Source of the DNA: Bigelowiella natans CCMP2755
Taxonomy: Eukaryota > Cercozoa > Chlorarachniophyceae
NCBI GenBank assembly: GCA_000320545.1
Contig: ADNK01002058.1
Location: 174,244 to 238,243, forward strand
Length of the DNA: 64,000 bases
Direction of reading: 5' to 3'
Below, one piece after another: positions 1 through 11,154 of this stretch. A program made the translations under genes and the position numbers. The stretch's first letter is position 1. Each line of letters opens with the position of its first letter. The notes below the pieces were generated by a model that saw only the letters and a program-made list of their open reading frames with translations, had not been told where the DNA came from and ran no database searches.

Positions 1-1
1 C

Positions 2-340
2 CATGGTGATACTCATAATTTAGTAGCTGCTGAACTAGCACAAGAAAAAGAAACTGTCCGTCTTGCACACACAATCATGAATGATGTAGTTAAAAGAAAC
101 AAAAGTAGAGAGGTAGATGACAGCCCAAAATCGTACTCATTGCTAAATTCTGGAAGACACGAGTCGATGCTACAAGAGAGAAAAGATGGTAGTGATCCTG
201 GTGGGAAAATCTCTTCCAACGCCAAAGTCATCGATGAGGTTCTTGAATTTGCCATTTCTTCGGAGGTCGCCATTGCCCAAATTTCCGCTCATCGGGATGC
301 TTTGCTACGAATCAAACATTCAATACACTCACGGCCATGA
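2..340 (+). CDS. Qb-SNARE, GS28/GOSR1-like, 3' fragment
   Basis: The frame is open from the left edge of the window to a TGA at 338-340, so only the C-terminal part of a longer gene is present. It reads as a charged helix (AAELAQEKETVRLAHTIM) followed by a low-complexity Ser/Gly stretch and then VIDEVLEFAISSEVAIAQIS and HRDALLRIKHSIHSR. The last part has the heptad pattern and the 'RDxLxxIHS' ending of the GS28/GOSR1 Qb-SNARE motif, whose family acts in Golgi and ER-Golgi vesicle fusion. In that family the SNARE helix normally continues about 35 residues more and ends in a membrane anchor; here it stops at HSRP. Either the end is encoded after an intron I cannot see, or the copy is truncated. 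The resemblance is from motif memory only, so identity is tentative. Confidence 0.4.
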   Translation, partial: HGDTHNLVAAELAQEKETVRLAHTIMNDVVKRNKSREVDDSPKSYSLLNSGRHESMLQERKDGSDPGGKISSNAKVIDEVLEFAISSEVAIAQISAHRDALLRIKHSIHSRP

Positions 341-1559
341 TGAGTGATATAGTGAAATGAGAGTAAATGTTGTGAGGTGATGTCAATGTACACTGAAGAG
401 CTGTCATGGAGGACATGGTTAACGAATGACCAACTATGGTCGCCAATGTGCACAAAGGATGATGTCTGGACATTGCATGAAGTCGTGGACACAATCTAGA
501 CAATGTGCGGCTACATTAGGAGGACTGTTCCAAAAATGTAATCTTTCCGTCACATCCGTATCATAATGCTTAGAATGTGCATATCATGTCACGTTGTGTT
601 TGTAGTTGAATCCTGCACTTGCACATCTCCACGTACTGCTGAACACGCTGACATTCGCGAGATGAAATATCCAGAGTATATCTTTTTTTCATCCATGCAA
701 CATGTGACAAAGGAAACAAATAATTACAATTTAAGCGCTGTGGCCGCTGCATTGCATAGCTACATTAAGATGACATTTGAAAAAAAATAAACATTCCATT
801 ACATCCGTCTTATGTCTAGAAAAGAGCTCGCACTGCTGTGCGCAAAGCACGGCACAGCCGACAAGTATACAAGATTGCAATGCTTTCACATGCGATGCAT
901 GCAACATGTGACACAAGAAACAAACAGATACTACTTACTATGAGCGTTGTAGCCGCTGCTCTGCACAGCTATGCATTAGGATGACTACCGAAACAATTTG
1001 AACATTTCATTGCATGCATCCGTCTCATATGTCATGTCGATATATAATATATATATTGTATTGCTGTGTCTATTATTCCCCTCGTCATTCAGCGAGTGGA
1101 ACATCAACTACCGATTACAGCCTTGTTGCGTGCAGGAATTTCTAGCAGAATGCATGGCGCTTCCCCACGTGCCATTCTCACCACTCTCATTCAAAGTTTC
1201 ACAGAATACTGCAAAATCATCAGTCGACAACAAAATCACAAAGCAGATGCATCTAGGCATGTGCATTCGCATGCGTGCAAATTGCAGCTTGGCACCATAC
1301 ATTTTGATGCGATGCAGTCATGCAAAACTTTTGTTAATTTTTTTTTGTTCGATTCACCCGGGGCGCGGATGCAGCTGGTCTAATGGTGATGCAATCACCC
1401 TACTCGACAGAGCCGGTTAGTACCATGTGAGAGACAATTAGAAATTTGATCTCTGAATTCGAATTTTGAAACAGTAACTGCATGACTAGCACAGCTAAAT
1501 ATACTACGATGCATGTCCATCATCACAATGCACAATGCATGTTCCAACTTCAGACGCAA
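341..1559. other. Intergenic region with dispersed repeat modules
   Basis: No convincing coding exon is visible. The DNA is rich in TGCA and CATG words and holds three partial copies of a repeat (see the repeat at 490-1030). Short open frames here overlap on both strands and look like chance. Confidence 0.6.
490..1030 (+). repeat. Degenerate dispersed repeat, three copies spaced 200-260 bp
   Basis: Around 500-560, 740-810 and 945-1025 the same word order recurs: a GCCGCTGC-like word, an AGCTACATTAGGATGAC-like word, an A-rich stretch, then an ACATTCCATTACATCCGTCT-like word. The second and third copies also share an upstream GCAACATGTGACA word at about 697 and 900. A further diverged copy lies at 4523-4625. 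The family is unnamed. Confidence 0.6.
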
Positions 1560-3002
1560 TCAATCCCGAGGTTCCCTCGATCTACCTCTCCTTTCTGCTG
1601 GCTTTTCTTTTCCTTCGTCCCTCACCGGCACATTCTTTGGAAGTGGCGCTGGGGGCAGCTCGAAGATTGCCGCAACTGGCAAATGGTCAGAGCCATGCTC
1701 CGAGTTGGGTATTCCTTCTTTCAGCATTTTCTCGCGACTTTTGCTATCATATGGCATCCTCAACGCCTTCAGTGTCAATCCATCCGAACCTGCAGAGTGA
1801 AAGATGAAATCTAGTGCAAAATCTTCCATTCCAGGCCGCTCCAAATCAGTGTCGGCTACCCATGTGAACGGGCGGTCTAGCTTGCTTGTTTCCGTGACTG
1901 AAGCATGTGCATCGTGGAGCTTCCCAACATGCTCAGATTTGAACTCAAACTTGCGTGGCTGGGGCCCAAAACCTTTTTCCCACATGTCTTTGGTCATTCC
2001 ACCATTTGTCAATAATGCATAGAATGGCTCGTTAAATGAAGCGTTCATGTCGCCGCATACCAAGCACAGCGCCCGAGGCCCCTTCTCCTTGCCATCACCC
2101 TCATCTAATTTCCGAAGCTCTTTCTTAGCCTCTTTTTTCAACAACTCCTTTTTACCGCCCCCCTCATTCCTTTGTTCCTTATTTGCCCCATGCATTTTCT
2201 CAAAAGCTGTGAACTCTCGTGCTCGCATCAAACTCGACGGTTCTCGACCAAGCATCGGTGGACGATCTGGTGAACTTGCCCTGTCTCCTCGACCAAGCCG
2301 CGGTGGACGATGTGAGGAGTTCACATGATGTCGTCCCGCTGGACTTGGAGACCTTGAAATTTCCTTGCTCTTACTCCGAGATTTGGATCTCTTGTCTGAC
2401 TTTTTTTTCCTGGGGTTCAACTTTTTCCAGCGCTGATCCATGCATTTCAGAGTTTTGAGTGCCTGAGAAAACCGTTGCCCCATCTTATCGTCACCGCCAG
2501 CCTGGAGATGTGCGCTTGCTACCATGATGCGTTGACCCGTTGTCTTCAACACTAACTCAGCGATGACTGTTCTAGATCTTGGGTCTTGGTGAACCAAGTT
2601 AAACCTGTCTGTCTTGTAAAAGATCAGCGGCTTGGTGAAGTCACAATCCTTCTTTCCTTTCCATTTTGCGTGGACGTATGCGTATCCCAGTTTCACCAAA
2701 CGCTTAGCATAATCATCCTCAAGACTACGAAGCTCAACTTCCTGTAGGCAGAGGATGTCAGCCTCAAGAGAATCGATCAAATCGAGTACTATGCCATGTC
2801 TGTGCTCCCAACTGCGATACTTCTTGTTAACCCAATTAGCCCACTCGAATGTGAAGTTGCGGCGCAATGTGTTAAATGTTACAACGCTGATGTAACCATG
2901 CTTCGATGCAGCAAGCTGAGGAGGCCATGATGACGGATCACACAGCTGGACGTTGGATGGTTGGGTTTGTTTCGCGGCCTCCATCGTCGAACTCGGCTCC
3001 AT
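1560..3002 (-). CDS. Endonuclease/exonuclease/phosphatase (EEP) family protein with RS-rich insert
   Basis: Single-exon gene of 480 residues, ATG at 3000-3002. EEP enzymes are Mg-dependent phosphodiesterases (CCR4/nocturnin deadenylases, AP endonucleases, sphingomyelinases, Tdp2). The expected motifs occur in order: VVTFNTLRRNF (metal-binding Asn), DILCLQEVEL (catalytic Glu), VASAHLQAGG (His), CLVCGDMNASF (Asp/Asn pair), LDFIFHS and HGSDHLPVAAIF (C-terminal Asp-His). Between the SAHL and GDMN motifs sits a charged insert of about 120 residues, with an SR-repeat part (KRSKSRSKSK) followed by Lys/Glu-rich sequence; ordinary EEP domains have a short loop there. The motif set resembles CCR4-like deadenylases most, but substrate cannot be set from sequence. 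No targeting signal is evident. It diverges from the NDUFAF3-like gene across about 300 bp. Confidence 0.85.
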   Translation of the reverse strand: MEPSSTMEAAKQTQPSNVQLCDPSSWPPQLAASKHGYISVVTFNTLRRNFTFEWANWVNKKYRSWEHRHGIVLDLIDSLEADILCLQEVELRSLEDDYAKRLVKLGYAYVHAKWKGKKDCDFTKPLIFYKTDRFNLVHQDPRSRTVIAELVLKTTGQRIMVASAHLQAGGDDKMGQRFSQALKTLKCMDQRWKKLNPRKKKSDKRSKSRSKSKEISRSPSPAGRHHVNSSHRPPRLGRGDRASSPDRPPMLGREPSSLMRAREFTAFEKMHGANKEQRNEGGGKKELLKKEAKKELRKLDEGDGKEKGPRALCLVCGDMNASFNEPFYALLTNGGMTKDMWEKGFGPQPRKFEFKSEHVGKLHDAHASVTETSKLDRPFTWVADTDLERPGMEDFALDFIFHSAGSDGLTLKALRMPYDSKSREKMLKEGIPNSEHGSDHLPVAAIFELPPAPLPKNVPVRDEGKEKPAERRGRSREPRD

Positions 3003-3060
3003 TGTTTTGAAGGTTGAGCAGCAGCTATCCGTAAGTTGAAATATCCAACATCCATCTTGA

Positions 3061-3128
3061 TGTTGTTGTAACTGTTGTAAGTGTTGTAACTGTTGTAAGT
3101 GTTGTAAGTGTTGTAAGTGCTGTTGTTG
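3061..3128. repeat. GTTGTAAGT/GTTGTAACT minisatellite
   Basis: About seven imperfect 9-bp units (GTTGTAAGT with GTTGTAACT variants) lie in the short divergent spacer, about 60 bp upstream of the EEP gene start. Confidence 0.8.
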
Positions 3129-3307
3129 GTTGTAATAAATGATGATTGACTATGATGACAGGAGATCATCAGAGATCATGAGAGATTACGAGGAGAGGTT
3201 GAGGTTCTCTCTCTCTCTCTCACCCATTCACTCTCATTACAACGCTCCTGACACAGGACCCGTGCTCCTCACCACACATCGTATTTATTTGTACTATTGG
3301 CTCAAAG

Positions 3308-4213
3308 ATGTTAGCTGGATGGGTTAGGGGGACAAGGGCAGGGATAGTAAAAAGCATAAAAAACACAACCATCCGAAGTCAATATGTTCGGCCTCATCGC
3401 TTCCACTTCTCCATGCTAACAATCCCGGAGAAACCTCCTATGTCCACGCTGGATGATTGGAAAACTCACTTCCAAGGATTCACGGAGAAATACTTTATTG
3501 TCAATGGGTAATTGAATCACCATGTAGTTGGAGTGAATATGTGTTTAGTTATATGATTCAATATGGATTACATCGTCTGCAATCTTAGGTACATGATGGC
3601 AGGGTCAATAGCCGCTTTTCCAAATATGATTACATATTGGGATGTAAAATCTGTTGATGATATAACGCCAGATAAATTGAAATTTATCGAAAAAATATCA
3701 GACCTCGGTTGTACCAAATACCTGTGAAACATATGCATGTGTATTCTTTTTGCACAGACATAGATGTATAAACATGCATGTATGCATCTCGTTACGCATG
3801 TATCCCTTTGCTTGTGATGGTATCATTGCAACAGCCGTAAAAATAAGTTCTTATTCATGCATAGTAAAAACCTCACCAGTTACGCATGCTCGTTTTTAAT
3901 TGGTAGAGGTTCTAATCATCGGCACTGGGAAAAGGACCAAAATGCTACCTATGGAAACTATTCAATGGCTACGGAAGAAACGGATAGGATTTGAAATGGT
4001 TCCCTCGGTAACAACGACATTAACGACACATGTAAATGGCATACTTTCGGTTTGAAAATTTCTACACATACAAATACTTTAAAAACGGCACAACTACTCA
4101 TAAGTTTCTGTTCCAATGTTCAGGGGACTGCTTGTGCAACTTTCAATTTCATGTGTGAAGAAAATCGAGAAATTGCTGCTTTGATTCTTCCTTTGTCGTA
4201 CAACGATATGTGA
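3308..4213 (+). CDS. NDUFAF3/Mth938-domain protein (complex I assembly factor-like)
   Basis: Four exons, 3308-3507, 3589-3707, 3907-4007 and 4124-4213, join in frame to a 169-residue protein ending in TGA. Family features are VKSVDDITPDKLKFIEK, then EVLIIGTGKRTKMLP (the glycine-turn motif), ETIQWLRKKRIGFEMVPS and GTACATFNFM followed by NREIAALILPL. These match the Mth938/DUF498 fold found in mitochondrial complex I assembly factor NDUFAF3 and bacterial relatives. The first 30 residues are basic with no acidic residue until later (MLAGWVRGTRAGIVKSIKN), which fits a mitochondrial presequence. The second donor is read as GTTGTA, an unusual but frame-consistent GT site that yields the expected DLEVLIIGTG junction; the first (GTAATT) and third (GTAACA) donors are ordinary. 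In family members the protein works with NDUFAF4 early in complex I membrane-arm assembly. Confidence 0.85.
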
Positions 4214-4930
4214 TGTGATGACCATCAAGAAGTTTCAACGGCTAAGACATGGCGAAAATATTGAATCGCACAACATCGATCTATGTCTCTAGAAATGGAG
4301 ATGGGCCACCTTGCAAGCATTGCTATTGATATGTGCCTGTGGCTATGCTATAGCTATGAACGTTGTAGTACACACATGCACAACACATCGTGAGCCAACA
4401 CAAACCAACAGGGGAACGGCTCTGTGCCATGTGCACAGAAGCAGAAGATGATGGAGTTCTCGGCATAGCAGCTCTTAAAATAAAAATAAATGCGTTGCTA
4501 CGATACGGCTGCGTTCTAGGTGCGCTGCAGCCGCTGGCTTTGCACAGCTATGTGCACCAGAATCATGTGATGACCTTTGAAAAAGTGTGATCATTTCGTC
4601 AATGCCTAGATTGCATCCGTTCCACATGCTAGCATATAAGCATGTGCACAATGATGCGGATGTCGGCTGCGCAGCAATGCTAGAATGCGCATGCATGTAG
4701 CTGCACAGTGCACGCCGCCCGTATACGTAGCTGGTCATGCGTTGTTGGCATATGACAGACACGATACGCGTAGTTTTGATACTGTTTTGTCGATATTACA
4801 TTCGCATCATCGCAGTACAGCTATATCTTGGTGTTACTAAAACTATTGAGAATGATTAACAGAGTAGCATTTATTCATATTTTTAATATTTCTCTGAGTG
4901 TGAGTACCACACACTTCTTATGAAGTAAAT

Positions 4931-4972
<42 letters not shown>

Positions 4973-5018
4973 GAGAGAGGAAGCTCTAGAGAGGTATATA
5001 AAGAGGTAGATAAAGATC
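4214..5018. other. Intergenic region, convergent genes
   Basis: The spacer between the NDUFAF3-like gene and the 3' end of the large minus-strand gene. It carries a diverged copy of the 490-1030 repeat at about 4523-4625, TGCA/CATG-rich sequence and the AT tract at 4936-4968. I see no coding exon. Confidence 0.6.
4936..4979. repeat. (AT)n then (GA)n microsatellite
   Basis: About 16 AT units are followed directly by five GA units, just beyond the 3' end of the large minus-strand gene. Confidence 0.95.
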
Positions 5019-8000
5019 TTAAATGAACTTTCGCACGTTCTTCTCATCAATATCCAGCACTTTGGGAGGAGCGGGTCCCGAAGACCATGCCTTATCCGAT
5101 TTGATGTACTTTCTTACCTCCCGTCGCCATATTTCACGGGCCGCATCGCACGCAAAATGAATGACATACTGAAAAAAATAGTAGTGGTATTGAGAGTGAG
5201 AAACTTAAAGTCAAGAATGTTATAAGATTTTACTGTTAGTTAGAAGAGGAGGCAACATTATGATGATGGAATAGTTTATTGTACCTGATCAATGTAGCCA
5301 TTCTTTTTGTATTTTAGAGTAACGCGCGGCTGTGCCGAATCTGAGAATTCAAACGCATATATATTCTTTAGCTCGTAGACTGAGGGGTCCGTGTAGAAAT
5401 CCTTCGGTTTGCCGTCCTCAGAATTCGTGGTCGGTTTCCAAGAATCGTTTCGGCTACATGCAATAATGTACTGTTCCGGTTGCCCACAATGGACCCAAAT
5501 TAGCACTCTTCTGGGCGGGTTTGTCTGATTTGCGAGACCAAATCTTGCATCTGTATGACAAATGATGGTTCCGCGTGTCATCCTGCTATTCACCCGTTGC
5601 AATGAGTTGAATAAATAATATTGGGCTTTCTTGAAGAATGTGTCGCCTTTTTCATCATCAGTCTTTTTCAATTTCGCGTCTTCGGCAGAGTGGACAAAAT
5701 CTGTGCGCGGTCGATCCGTTAAAGGCTCATCCAAGTCATCACGACAGTATCGAGCGAACACATTCACCAGTCCGTCGACTACACCAAGCTCCATATGATT
5801 AAAGATTTCCACCACATTCGTGACTGTTACTGTTGCGAACATTTGATCTCCATCTGCATGATAGATTCCTCGAATAGCCTTGTAACTGCGCTCTTCAAGC
5901 CTTGTGAAGTAGTCCCAGTCGCCCCTGAGATTATCTACCTTGGAATCTGTTAAGAAACGGAGACGGTCAGGGATTGCACTGCTAGAGAGGAAATATCGTT
6001 CTCCAGTAAGGACTAGTAAGCGGTATCTTCCGTCTACAAGAATCACTGCTAGCTCCTCAATAACTTCAGCTTCTTCTCCGCTGCCTTTGAAAACTCCCTG
6101 AGCAATCATCCTTCCCTGTAACTCAATGCGGAGTTTCGACCAACCTGCAGCTTTCATTACGTCAAGGATAAAGGACTGCCGCAATCCAACGACAGCCTTC
6201 ACACTACCTGTGGTGTAGTCACGGAAGAATCTATATTTGAATTTCTCATCAAAATTTAATAGTTCAGCCAGAATCGTTACGCAATTAATCCTCATTTGAT
6301 CCAAATACTTCCTTCTGTACGTAGCTTTCTCGCGATAATTGTACTGTTTTAAGTATCCTTCAATTGGGGCGTATCCAGTGACACTCACCTCTGTGTCGTA
6401 CTGCAAAAAGGAGACGATAACATCGAATAGCTTGCTATTATTTGTGAACATATTCTTAATTGCAGCTCGGCGGCAGTGATTGTTGCCTCGAAGAATGGGA
6501 GCTTTTTTCCCCTCAAAGAAGTTTAAGGATGCGATTTCCCTAACCAGTTCCACAATCGTAGCTGTAGACTCACATAACATCTTCTCGTCAAACCACCCGA
6601 GTCGACGGGATGCTTCAGGGTCAAAATTTTTCAAATCAAAGTCCCGGGAAGCTATGAGCCTTTTCATCTTATCCATCACATCAAGTACCATTTGGCTAAG
6701 GATTTCGTAAAATTCGATAGCTTTAAGACATAATTTGTGGCCACGCGCATTAATGTCTGTAAGTTCCTGTGTAAGCACTAGGAACTTCATCGCGGCCCCA
6801 TAGTTATAAGGAGAACGTTTAAACACACTGCGATCTATGCCGTAATCAAATGACTTCATGGTCTGGATAATTGGATAGATGATCTTCGAAACTCTCAACT
6901 TTTCTTGTGTCTTCTCTCGAATTCGAGTGCTGCTTTTTGTGATTAAAACATAAAACGCGCGGATTAGTGCTGCAGTGATTGCATGAAGGTGCTCCTCCTT
7001 ATCTGCTTGTTTCTCGGCAATTATGGAAGCACGTTTCTCGCTTTTCTGGGTCTCCAAGTGTTTTTCCGTGGCTTGCTTTTGGGTTGCTTTCTTATAATAC
7101 GTAAGATTATCAACCATAGCGACTTGATCCTTTGGAATTCGACCTGCCTCCATATCTCCACTTCCGGTGGGTTTAAATAGCTTCCTCGGCCCTCGATGGA
7201 ACATATAATCCTCAGAAGCATGCGGATTTGGACGGAATACGGATTGGTGTTTCACTGCATAAGGTTCTTGGAAAGGGTTCATAGTTTGAATTGAAAGCGT
7301 ATTCTCCTCCTTAGAATATACTAAGAACTGATTCCATGCAGGGGTTCCTGTGTCATTTCTATCGGTCAAAATCATCTTCAAGGCGTCTGCGTAGTCCACA
7401 TCATTCGCCATGTCTCCACCCATTAACGGATTGATGAATGTACGTTGGAGAACTTGGTTGAAACTCAGGTGTGACTCAGGAAGGGTCGGCCCGTCTAACG
7501 TCGGCTTATCATTGTTGAGCAGAAGCATTAGTTCCGTACCGAACTGCTGGGATTTTAGAAGATCCCGTGTCGGAGAGAAAGGTATATCGTTTGCTTGCGT
7601 CTTTGAAGCAAATTGAGTTAAGGTTTCGATTCCCTTTAAGTCTAGGAAGTCGCTATGTGCTGTATTCTCCTGCCAAATATTAACGTTTAGATTCCACATT
7701 CGAAGACAACTGCGGATGATGTCCTTCTGGTAGGGAAGATAGAATTCTCCTTCGCTATGTGATATTGGGTCTCTCTTGGAATCTTTTTGGTCTCCCCGCT
7801 CTTTAACAATTTCACTAAGCTTTGCTCTGCTGAATCGAGGGTGCATTTTATCTCCCTTCTGAATCAAATCCGACGAGAACATTCCAACTTCCTCCTCGTG
7901 TAAAAGAGCAATACACGTTGTGTACTTTCTTAAATACATTTGATGCGAAAATTCCGACATGAGTTCATTCACGTATTTGACATCATTGGAGCGGTCTGGA

Positions 8001-11000
8001 TGCACAAAAACATAATACATTTCCCCGGCAAGCTCTGGTATAGAGTCGGGATCAAGAATCTGTTTTGTTTCAGACCGAACCTTTCCACCGATTACCATAG
8101 ATTCAATTGCTTTGCCGCCATTTGACTTCACTTCATTTCCACATCGGAGGAGGAAGACGCATTCACTACTATTTTTGCAAGCTTGCAAATCCGTCAGAAC
8201 TTTTTCTTTGGTTTGGCGAAAATCAGTATTGAGGGGCTGTCCTTGTAGGAACCCTCCCATTACACGATACATTAGACTCCATAAATTTTCCCATACATCT
8301 GATGTCTCTGGTTTGTAATCCTCCGGCCTAATGGTTTCTCTTGCACTCTCATTCTCTTCGTCTACAAGTTCAATTGTTTCCAATTCTTTTGTTACTTTGA
8401 TTTCAGTACCATTGCGGCAGTCATCCCAGATCTCAAAGGAACCAGTCTCATCATTGGAAAGCTTCATTAGCTCATCGACAAGCTTCTGAGATTGTCCGTC
8501 CTTTCTAATCACTTTATCGTCGTGGAGGTTAGCGCCCTGCAGCACATTTGCAATTTGATGAATAACTCTGAACGCAACGATATCCCTCAGTCCTGTAGAC
8601 TTCCCTAAGACTTTGACACAATGGAGGAGGTTGCCAATATCTCCTCCGGCCCAAGTTTGTTCCAAAAATATGGGCTTCCATCTAAGCAATTGCTCTGGCG
8701 TGGCGTGAAGTACCAGGTTTTGTTCTACCAGGAGAACTCGCGAGAGGGATGTTTTTGCGACCTCTGATGTCATCCCCTCACGAATATCAGTGTATTTCCA
8801 CGCAATCATTAGAAACTTGACACACGCGCTCATGAATCCACGTTTGTCTTGGTCGAGATATTTGACATCGTTTGGACCTGTGACCTCTGTCGCAGCCTTG
8901 ATACATAGGTCCAGACAAGTTGCGACAACCTCTGATGCATAAAGTTTTCGAAAACCGTCTGCAACCCTCGTAACCAAGGGACTATCACCCACCTTGTTTC
9001 CAGCCATAGCTAGACGGGCAAGAAGGAATAAAATGTGAGTTACGACTTTATACGCGTTATCTATTCCTGCCGCAGCCATTTGTGACAAGGCTGTCACTAC
9101 GCGGCGAATTTCTTGCTTTTCGAACTGCTCAAGAGGGACAGTTGCGAGGCATTTTGCAGCAGCAAGGACAACTGCACTTGTAAATAGAGGAGAGTTTCCG
9201 CAATTTTCTAGCACATTGAAGAGGACCAGCTCACGATCATAGCCCTTAACATCCCCTATATTGAGCTTAGCTGCCACACTGTTAATTCCACTACCCTTTT
9301 CACAGAGTGACTTGGATAGTTGCGATATTTTTTTCATTTGTTTAGCTTTTACGAATGAGATATGGTTTTCATGCTGCATGTAGATCTCATTATAAAATCG
9401 CATGATGGAGATACACATTATGAGAGCTTCCGAATCATCTTTTGTCACACTTGTTCTCTTTTTCTGCATGAGATTTTTGATGATATTTTGAAGTTTTTGA
9501 GCCAATTGATCCTCCATAATGTTGCGAAATTCCCACATGCGCGGAACATGGATGAAAATATTTAAAGTCTCCAACGTGGCAAGCACGACTGATCCATGCT
9601 GCCCGGTCGTCTGGGCTAACTTGAAAAATCGTTGCACGAATCGATTCACGTTCATGTTCAATCCCACACCTTTCAGTTTTCCTTTACACTTCTCGGCACG
9701 CATAAAAATAGCGTTAATACAGCGAATAAGAGCTGCTTGATATATTTGCTTCGCAGATTCGGAGGAATCTGAATTCTCTTCGCCCGTCTCCTGGCGAAAT
9801 TTTTCCAGTAGGCCCTCAAGATTCTTTTCGCAAGCATTCTTCGCAGCGTTAAATAAAGTTCGATCTCGAGGATCTCGCTGATTCTTTATGATGAATGAGC
9901 ACATCTTCAATTCCGCAGCCCTTTCAAAGTACTTATCGCTTGTTAGATTTCTTTCGTTGCGTCCGATTTCCATCATTTTTGAGATGTCGAGTTTTCTCAT
10001 GGCGTGTGCCATTAATCCTTGTTGTTCATCTTCATGGGCAGGGTCCGTAACACAAACGGAGATCAATGCGCAGATCTTTTCATATTGCTTGCGCAATCTC
10101 TCTTTCTCTGCCGGATTATGAGATTCCTTCGATTCCAATTTCCCTTGGCATTCAACGTAGCATTCGTACAATTGAGATGCAAACAATGGTTCCTTGTAAG
10201 ATTTTTTGGGTTCGTCAGGATACCTAACCTCCGTAACGTTTGTAATTTCTTGAACGATTGAGGTGCCTATAGTAGGATGGTTAAGAAGCTTCACCAGGAT
10301 TGGAGCAACTTTTGCCAGATGCCTGTACGAAAAACACAACTCTTTTAATTACTCTTAGCAACGAAATCAGAGTTTACAGCTTACGTTTTGTTCATTCTGA
10401 TCAGTACACCAGCATTATTTCCCAGTTTTCCCAATTTGCGGGTCCAGATGTATTTTGCATCCATGAAGACGTGACGAATGACATCAGGGACAATGGCTTT
10501 GATATTAAGCAACGACTCGGTAAGCTCTTGAAAACTTTTCAGTGCAGCCTCGCCTAATCCATCAGTCGTAAAGGTTAAACCCGTAGAAAATATGCGTGAA
10601 ATGCGTCAGATAGATAGATAAGCCACTCACCAAACCCATCGTATTCAATAGCGCAAAGCTCCGCAAGGAAGCTCAAGATGGCCGCCCTCTCGCTGAAAAT
10701 ATAATGAAGTTCAATATATTTCGATATTCAATCTGATAACTGAGAAACAACCTGTCATCTTCCTTCCTCTCGATCAAGAGAATCAGCTTTGCGAAGAATT
10801 CCTCCCTCACCTAGTTCCATAAGCTATATAAGTGAGAAAATTCAGGGAAAATTGTGCACTTATATACCGCTTTAGTGGTCTTGGTCAAATGCTTCGCATA
10901 GTTGGCGATCTTCCTATCATTATCTGCTTTTTTTTCCTTCAACACATCCACCAATGCTGCCACCCTTCTACTTGCTAGAGTAACTTGAGCCTGGGTAGTT

Positions 11001-11154
11001 GTAAATTATGATGTAATTTAACCGGAATTTAATTATCACTACGAAAAAATGCTTTTCTTGTTCAAATACCATTTCGAAGTGCTGAGTACATGTTCGATAG
11101 TAGTATTCCGGGAATTCTTCGATCCACTGCTGACAATTCAGGTTCCTCTTCATC
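5019..11154 (-). CDS. Unrecognised large helical protein, 1894 residues
   Basis: Eight exons in minus-strand order: 11154-11070, 10990-10868, 10810-10752, 10692-10631, 10553-10385, 10322-5285 and 5168-5019 form one continuous frame (5685 nt from the ATG at 11151-11153), i.e. seven introns-separated blocks with the first possibly preceded by more. I do not recognise the family. Most of the protein reads as amphipathic helices of the armadillo/HEAT-like solenoid kind (LNIFIHVPRMWEF, VVTALSQMAAAGI). The C-terminal 250 residues shift to beta-rich sequence (LVDGRYRLLVLTGERYFL; RVLIWVHCGQPEQYIIAC) and end in a helix AAREIWRREVRKYI, a pattern like a C-terminal PH-type domain. No signal peptide, membrane segment or catalytic motif is clear. 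The start codon follows CAG, so it may instead be an internal exon; a Ser/Thr-rich candidate exon lies at about 11281-11480. Confidence 0.8.

Noticed and set aside
5276-10339. IP3/ryanodine receptor identity for the large minus-strand protein
   Set aside because: Size and helical solenoid suggested it, but there is no pore region, and the RIH and MIR signature blocks could not be found.
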